In this document: positions 5,129-8,748 of the stretch, in pieces
How the letters are laid out: every line of letters begins with the position of its first letter
Position numbering within the stretch: the stretch's first letter is position 1
NCBI GenBank assembly: GCA_955651735.1
Contig: CATPAM010000542.1
Location: 1-8,748 of the forward strand
Direction: 5' to 3'
Length of the DNA stretch: 8,748 nucleotides
Source of the DNA: Candidatus Acidiferrales bacterium
GTDB lineage: Bacteria; Acidobacteriota; Terriglobia; Acidiferrales; UBA7541
The notes under the pieces: generated by a model
Told to the model about the DNA's origin: nothing
Seen by the model: only the letters and a program-made list of their open reading frames with translations
Database searches by the model: none
Position numbers and translations under genes: made by a program

Positions 5129-6727
5129 TCAGTGAAGGGAGACGCTGCCCCCAACGCGGGGGTTGTTTTTGCGTAAGGCGAAGGAGAGGAGGAACATCAG
5201 GCCGGCGCAGACGGCGAGGACAAAATAAGTGTCAATGTAGGCCAGCGCGGCGGCCTGCGCCCGCACGCTGGCGTAGAAGCGCGCGAGAGCTTGCTTCTGC
5301 GCGTCCGGGAGGCTCATACCCGCGCGCGCCAATTGATGCGCTAGGGCGTTGAGCATGGCCTGAAAATTGGGATTCACCGACGTGTCCTTCTCGACCAGCC
5401 TGCCTTGATGAAACTGGGAACGCCGAGCAAGGATGGTGGTCACCAGAGACGTTCCCACGCTGCTGCCGATGTTGCGCATGAAGTTGACCAGCCCGGCGAC
5501 GGCATTATTTTTCTCTGGCGCGACGCCCGCGTACGCCGCCGTCGAGGAGGGAATGAAGATGAATCCGAGCGGGACATACTGCAGGATGCGCAGCCAGGTG
5601 GCGGCGCCGAAACTTAGCTGCAGGTCGATTCTCTTGGTGGAAAGAAACATCGTGCAGGTGAGTGCCAGCCAGCCGAAGGCGATCAGGTGGCGCGCTTGAA
5701 ACCGCGTGGTCAGTTGCCCGACGAGCGGCAGCTCCATGAGTAGGACCATGGCGGCGGCGGACATTACGATTCCCGCTTTTTCGGCGGTGTAGCCCATCAG
5801 CGTTTGCAGGAATTGCGGCATCAGCACCGTGGATGCGAACGAAATCGCGCCGACCATGAACATCAAAATGTTGGCGGTGGCAAAATTTCCATTTTTGAAG
5901 AGGCGCACGTCTACGATGGGCTCTTTCTGAAACCACTCGTAGACCACCAGGGCGATCAGGCAAGTCACGGCGATGAGGGTCAACGTTACTATGAAATTGG
6001 AGCCAAACCAGTCGTCCTCTTGCCCCTTGTCGAGGAGGATTTGCAGCGCTCCCACGCCCAGAGCCAGCAAGGCGAATCCGATATAATCGACGCGCAGGGA
6101 CTTGCCCTTGAGGGCCTTGAGATACTCGGGGTCTTCAATCAAGCGGTACACTAGGAACAAAGCGATCAAGCCCACCGGTAGATTGATGTAAAAAATCCAG
6201 CGCCAGGTGTAGTTGTCCGTGATCCATCCGCCCAGGGTCGGCCCGATCGACGGCGCAACAATCGCGGTTACGCCGTAGAGCGAAAACGCCAGGCCGCGCT
6301 TCTCCGGCGGAAAGGTGTCCGCGAGGATGGCTTGCGCCATGGGTTGCAGGCCCCCGCCTCCCGCCCCTTGTATCACGCGGGCGAGCAGCAGAAATCCCAG
6401 GCTCCAGGCGATTCCGCAAAGCAGCGAACTCAGCGTAAACACCACAATGCAAATCATGAAGAAGCGCTTCCTGCCGAGCATGCCCACAAACCATCCGCTG
6501 ATGGGGAGAATGATGGCGTTGGAAACGAGGTAGGAGGTGAGCACCCAAGTGCTCTCGTCGCCGCTGGCCCCGAGATCGCCGGCAATGTGGGGCAACGCTA
6601 CGTTGGCGATGCTGGTGTCCAGCACTTCCATAAACGCAGCGAGCGACACGACAACCGCAATCAGCCAGGGATTCACTTCCGAGCGGGAATAGGTGTTGTA
6701 TTGGGGAGCGGTCTCAGCGGCTTCCAT
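5129..6727 (-). CDS. DHA2-family MFS drug/proton antiporter (EmrB/QacA type)
   Basis: A 532-residue inner-membrane exporter with about 14 hydrophobic segments, the DHA2 layout. Motifs: D1-like LDTSIANVALPHIAGDL (36-52), motif A GMLGRKRFF (82-90), motif B LARVIQGAGGGG (115-126), antiporter motif C GVTAIVAPSIGPTLGGWI (152-169), then TWRWIFYINLPVG. Such proteins export hydrophobic compounds using the proton gradient, often with an EmrA/HlyD adaptor and an outer-membrane channel; neither partner is in this window, and the substrate cannot be read from sequence. The start ATG 6727 has only a weak GGGTG upstream; an in-frame TAG just before it rules out a long extension. It lies 83 bp downstream of the response regulator on the same strand, with no obvious terminator between, so it may be part of the same unit or a target of it. 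The C-terminus (GGSVSLH) appears natural. Confidence 0.94.
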   Translation of the reverse strand: MEAAETAPQYNTYSRSEVNPWLIAVVVSLAAFMEVLDTSIANVALPHIAGDLGASGDESTWVLTSYLVSNAIILPISGWFVGMLGRKRFFMICIVVFTLSSLLCGIAWSLGFLLLARVIQGAGGGGLQPMAQAILADTFPPEKRGLAFSLYGVTAIVAPSIGPTLGGWITDNYTWRWIFYINLPVGLIALFLVYRLIEDPEYLKALKGKSLRVDYIGFALLALGVGALQILLDKGQEDDWFGSNFIVTLTLIAVTCLIALVVYEWFQKEPIVDVRLFKNGNFATANILMFMVGAISFASTVLMPQFLQTLMGYTAEKAGIVMSAAAMVLLMELPLVGQLTTRFQARHLIAFGWLALTCTMFLSTKRIDLQLSFGAATWLRILQYVPLGFIFIPSSTAAYAGVAPEKNNAVAGLVNFMRNIGSSVGTSLVTTILARRSQFHQGRLVEKDTSVNPNFQAMLNALAHQLARAGMSLPDAQKQALARFYASVRAQAAALAYIDTYFVLAVCAGLMFLLSFALRKNNPRVGGSVSLH

Positions 6728-6810
6728 GGAGCACCCGGCTCGCTAGTTGAAGAACGAGGGGAGCGTCGAGTGTAAGGCAGTTTCGGGCGCAGCGCGAGAT
6801 TGTGAGGAGA

Positions 6811-7479
6811 TCAGGCGGACTGGTCGATCAGGCGGTGGTGGATGGCGTAGAGGGCCAGCTCCAAACGGTCGGACACACCTAACTTGTCGAAAATGTTGTG
6901 CAGGTGATTCTTTACGGTCTGCTCGCTGATGAAAAGCTTTTCGCCGATTTCCTTGTTGCGGAAGCCTTGCGCGACGAGTTGCACAATTTCCTTCTCGCGG
7001 TCGCTGAGCAAGGGTTTTTCGCGGCGCGGGCCGGATTCCGAAGACTTGGAAAAAGCCTTCATCACTTCGGCAGTCATGCGATTATCCAGCCAGATTTCGC
7101 CGGCATGAACGCGGTGAATGCTCTTCACCAGCAGGTCGGTGGCGGACTGCTTCAGCACGACGCCGCGAGCGCCCAAACGCATGGCGCGAACCACGTCGCG
7201 GTCGTCTTCGGCGGCGGTAAGCACAACGACGCGGGTCGGCAAGGTGTCAAAATTAACTTCCTCAAGGACGGCCAAGCCATCTTTATCGGGCATGCGCAAG
7301 TCAAGGAGCAGGATATCGGGCTTGAGCTTGGCGAGCATCTTGATACATTCAGCGCCATTCTGCGCTTCGCCAACGATGGTGATGTCTTCGTCGGCATCGA
7401 GGAGTTTGCGGAGGCCATCGCGAAAAATCGCGTGGTCATCCGCAAGGAGGACACGAATCTGCTGTTTAGTCTTGGCCAT
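6811..7479 (-). CDS. NarL/FixJ-family response regulator
   Basis: A 222-residue DNA-binding response regulator. The receiver domain (8-125) has the acidic pair D14-D15 (LLADDH), phospho-acceptor D60 in LLLDLRMPDKDG, T88 (VVLTA) and K110 (GVVLKQSA), so all switch residues are present. A linker is followed by a LuxR-type helix-turn-helix (about 155-215: LSDREKEIVQLVAQGFRNKEI and SEQTVKNHLHNIFDKLGV). An in-frame ATG at 7518 lies inside the kinase gene; I chose 7479 because it gives the standard N-terminus MAKTKQQIRVLLADDH and sits 1 nt after the kinase TGA, typical of translational coupling. There is no clear Shine-Dalgarno. Expected role: phosphorylated by the adjacent HisKA_3 kinase and regulating promoters, plausibly including that of the MFS gene downstream. 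Confidence 0.95.
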   Translation of the reverse strand: MAKTKQQIRVLLADDHAIFRDGLRKLLDADEDITIVGEAQNGAECIKMLAKLKPDILLLDLRMPDKDGLAVLEEVNFDTLPTRVVVLTAAEDDRDVVRAMRLGARGVVLKQSATDLLVKSIHRVHAGEIWLDNRMTAEVMKAFSKSSESGPRREKPLLSDREKEIVQLVAQGFRNKEIGEKLFISEQTVKNHLHNIFDKLGVSDRLELALYAIHHRLIDQSA

Positions 7480-7480
7480 G

Positions 7481-8748
7481 TCAACCGAGCGGAATCTCGA
7501 TGGTAAGACGCGCTCCATGGCCTGGGTTGGACTCCACGGTCAACACGCCCCCCACAGTACGCGTACGCTCCTTGATGGAGATAGGACCGAGCCGCAGGCG
7601 ATCCAGTTCATCCCCAGTGAACTTGCCCGCGAAGCTAAAACCTTCGCCGTTGTCGTCTACCACTAAAACGAGTCGACTGTCGTCCTGCGACAGTTTTACC
7701 ACGACATGGGAAGCCTTCGCATGCTTTTTTATGTTGTTGAGTGCTTCACGGTAAATCTGGAAAATCTCGCGGCAGACGCGGTCGGGGGCGTGTAACTCGA
7801 GGGAATCGATGAGGACATCCAGCGCGAGAGTGGATTCGTTGCGGTAGCGCTCGGCAAAACCGCGCATTAAATCGATTAAATCGGCGCTCTGGACGCGTAA
7901 AGGGCGCAGGTCGGTGACCATGTGGCGCAGCTCCGCACCCTCGTTCTTGACCGTTTGCTGCAGGTTGGTTAACGCCGCCACGGCCTGGTCCGGCGAATTC
8001 GCCACGCGGCGGCGCAGCACGTCGAGCTGGATTTCGATGCTCAGCAGGGTCTGCAGAATGCCGTCGTGCAGGTCGCGCGAAATGCGGCTGCGTTCGCCCT
8101 CAATGGCGCGCGCGCGCAGGTGCCGCAGCAAAAAGATATTTTCCACCGAGGGACCCACGTGCCGCGCAACGCGCTCAAACCACATCAGGTCCTCGCGCAC
8201 GAAAGCCCGCCGGCCGTTTAACAAGAAGAGCCGCCCCGCCGGCCGCCCCATTTGGTCGAAAGCAACGGACATGAAGGAACGCAGGGCCAGCACTTGCTGT
8301 GTCGCCGATGGTAGGCGCGGCAGCGTCCTTAGTGTGTGACCGTCACGACGATCCCAGCAGAATCCCGCGCCGGCCCCCACCAAGCTGTTCCAGCAGATCG
8401 TCGCGTCCAGGTCGTCCAGCAGAAAGCCGTCCGCGCGTGCCAGCGGCAGGTTTTCCGGAATCAGCCGCTCGCTTTCACCGGATTTCAACTGCCAGACAAA
8501 GATACGCTCAAGATCGGAGTCGCGATACACCAGCATGGCACCATTGGTGTGAAAGGCCTGCGTCAATTCGTCCAAGAGCAAACGCAGCGATTCGGAGAGA
8601 CCCTGGTCCACCTGCATGGTGGAGCTGACGCGCGCCAGAAGTTCATTTTGCGCGGCGAAGCTGCGGCTGAGGTCTCCCAAAAAGGCGCTGCCGCCGCCTG
8701 CGGCCAGCGTCGCGCCGACAAGCCCGAGCCAGGCGACGACGCGCATCC
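7481..8748 (-). CDS. Sensor histidine kinase, GAF-HisKA_3-HATPase (N-terminus cut by window edge)
   Basis: At least 421 residues are visible. Residues 1-18 of the visible part (MRVVAWLGLVGATLAAGG) are hydrophobic, like the last membrane helix of a longer sensor, so the ATG at 8746 is probably internal and the gene runs off the right edge. A GAF-like region spans about 40-205. HisKA_3 follows with His227 in RISRDLHDGILQTL, then HATPase_c with EALNNIKKHA (335-344), DDNGEGF (364-370) and a G-box reading LGPISIKERTRTVGG, ending in NPGHGARLTIEIPLG. That ending is the intact C-terminus which the left-edge kinase lacks. The gene overlaps nothing; the response regulator ATG comes 1 nt after its TGA, so the two are almost certainly a cognate pair. 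The signal sensed is unknown. Confidence 0.92.
   Translation of the reverse strand, partial: MRVVAWLGLVGATLAAGGGSAFLGDLSRSFAAQNELLARVSSTMQVDQGLSESLRLLLDELTQAFHTNGAMLVYRDSDLERIFVWQLKSGESERLIPENLPLARADGFLLDDLDATICWNSLVGAGAGFCWDRRDGHTLRTLPRLPSATQQVLALRSFMSVAFDQMGRPAGRLFLLNGRRAFVREDLMWFERVARHVGPSVENIFLLRHLRARAIEGERSRISRDLHDGILQTLLSIEIQLDVLRRRVANSPDQAVAALTNLQQTVKNEGAELRHMVTDLRPLRVQSADLIDLMRGFAERYRNESTLALDVLIDSLELHAPDRVCREIFQIYREALNNIKKHAKASHVVVKLSQDDSRLVLVVDDNGEGFSFAGKFTGDELDRLRLGPISIKERTRTVGGVLTVESNPGHGARLTIEIPLG

Noticed and set aside
5069..5321. 14-bp identical direct repeat (5069-5082 and 5308-5321)
   Set aside because: Both copies encode Gly-Met-Ser-Leu on the minus strand with the same codons in unrelated proteins; probably coincidence, with no target-site or element structure around them.
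6898..7506. Plus-strand open frame of 202 codons opposite the response regulator
   Set aside because: A mirror frame of a GC-rich conserved gene; the receiver and HTH motifs are on the minus strand.

Overview
The window looks like a chromosomal stretch from a soil-type bacterium, most likely an Acidobacteriota (Terriglobia-like) genome or metagenome contig. This is inference: the PAS-PAS-HisKA_3 kinase, the DHA2 transporter and the REP-associated transposase remnant resemble proteins common in that phylum. No rRNA, tRNA or CRISPR array is visible. Most of the content is signal transduction: three sensor histidine kinases, one sigma-54 activator and one NarL-type response regulator, plus one drug-type exporter and one small secreted or membrane protein.

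Left part (1-3962). The left edge carries the tail of a plus-strand DUF2924-like reading frame that runs into the 3' end of a minus-strand PAS-PAS-HisKA_3 kinase. The kinase loses its last conserved segment exactly there, so about bases 110-130 look like a rearrangement junction. A 273-bp intergenic region then separates this kinase from a divergent plus-strand pair: a receiver-less sigma-54 activator and, directly abutting it, a PAS-HisKA-HATPase kinase that lacks the receiver domain often fused to this kind of kinase. The activator's ribosome-binding site lies in one arm of a perfect 7-bp inverted repeat.

Middle (3963-5128). A convergent minus-strand gene encodes a predicted exported or membrane protein with three cysteine pairs. 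It is preceded by a good match to a sigma-54 (-24/-12) promoter, which may link it to the nearby activator. Next come two relics: the C-terminal part of a REP-associated (IS200/IS605-like) transposase interrupted by an in-frame TGA, and on the opposite strand a probable C-terminal PilZ-domain fragment abutting the stop of the next gene.

Right part (5129-8748). A minus-strand operon reads GAF-HisKA_3 histidine kinase (cut by the window edge), NarL/FixJ response regulator (start 1 nt after the kinase stop), then, after 83 bp, a 14-helix DHA2/EmrB-type MFS exporter. The natural reading is a two-component system placed so that it could control efflux.

I see no clearly new multi-gene system. The observations most worth checking are the kinase/DUF2924 junction, the sigma-54 promoter candidate near a sigma-54 activator, and the transposase and PilZ relics.
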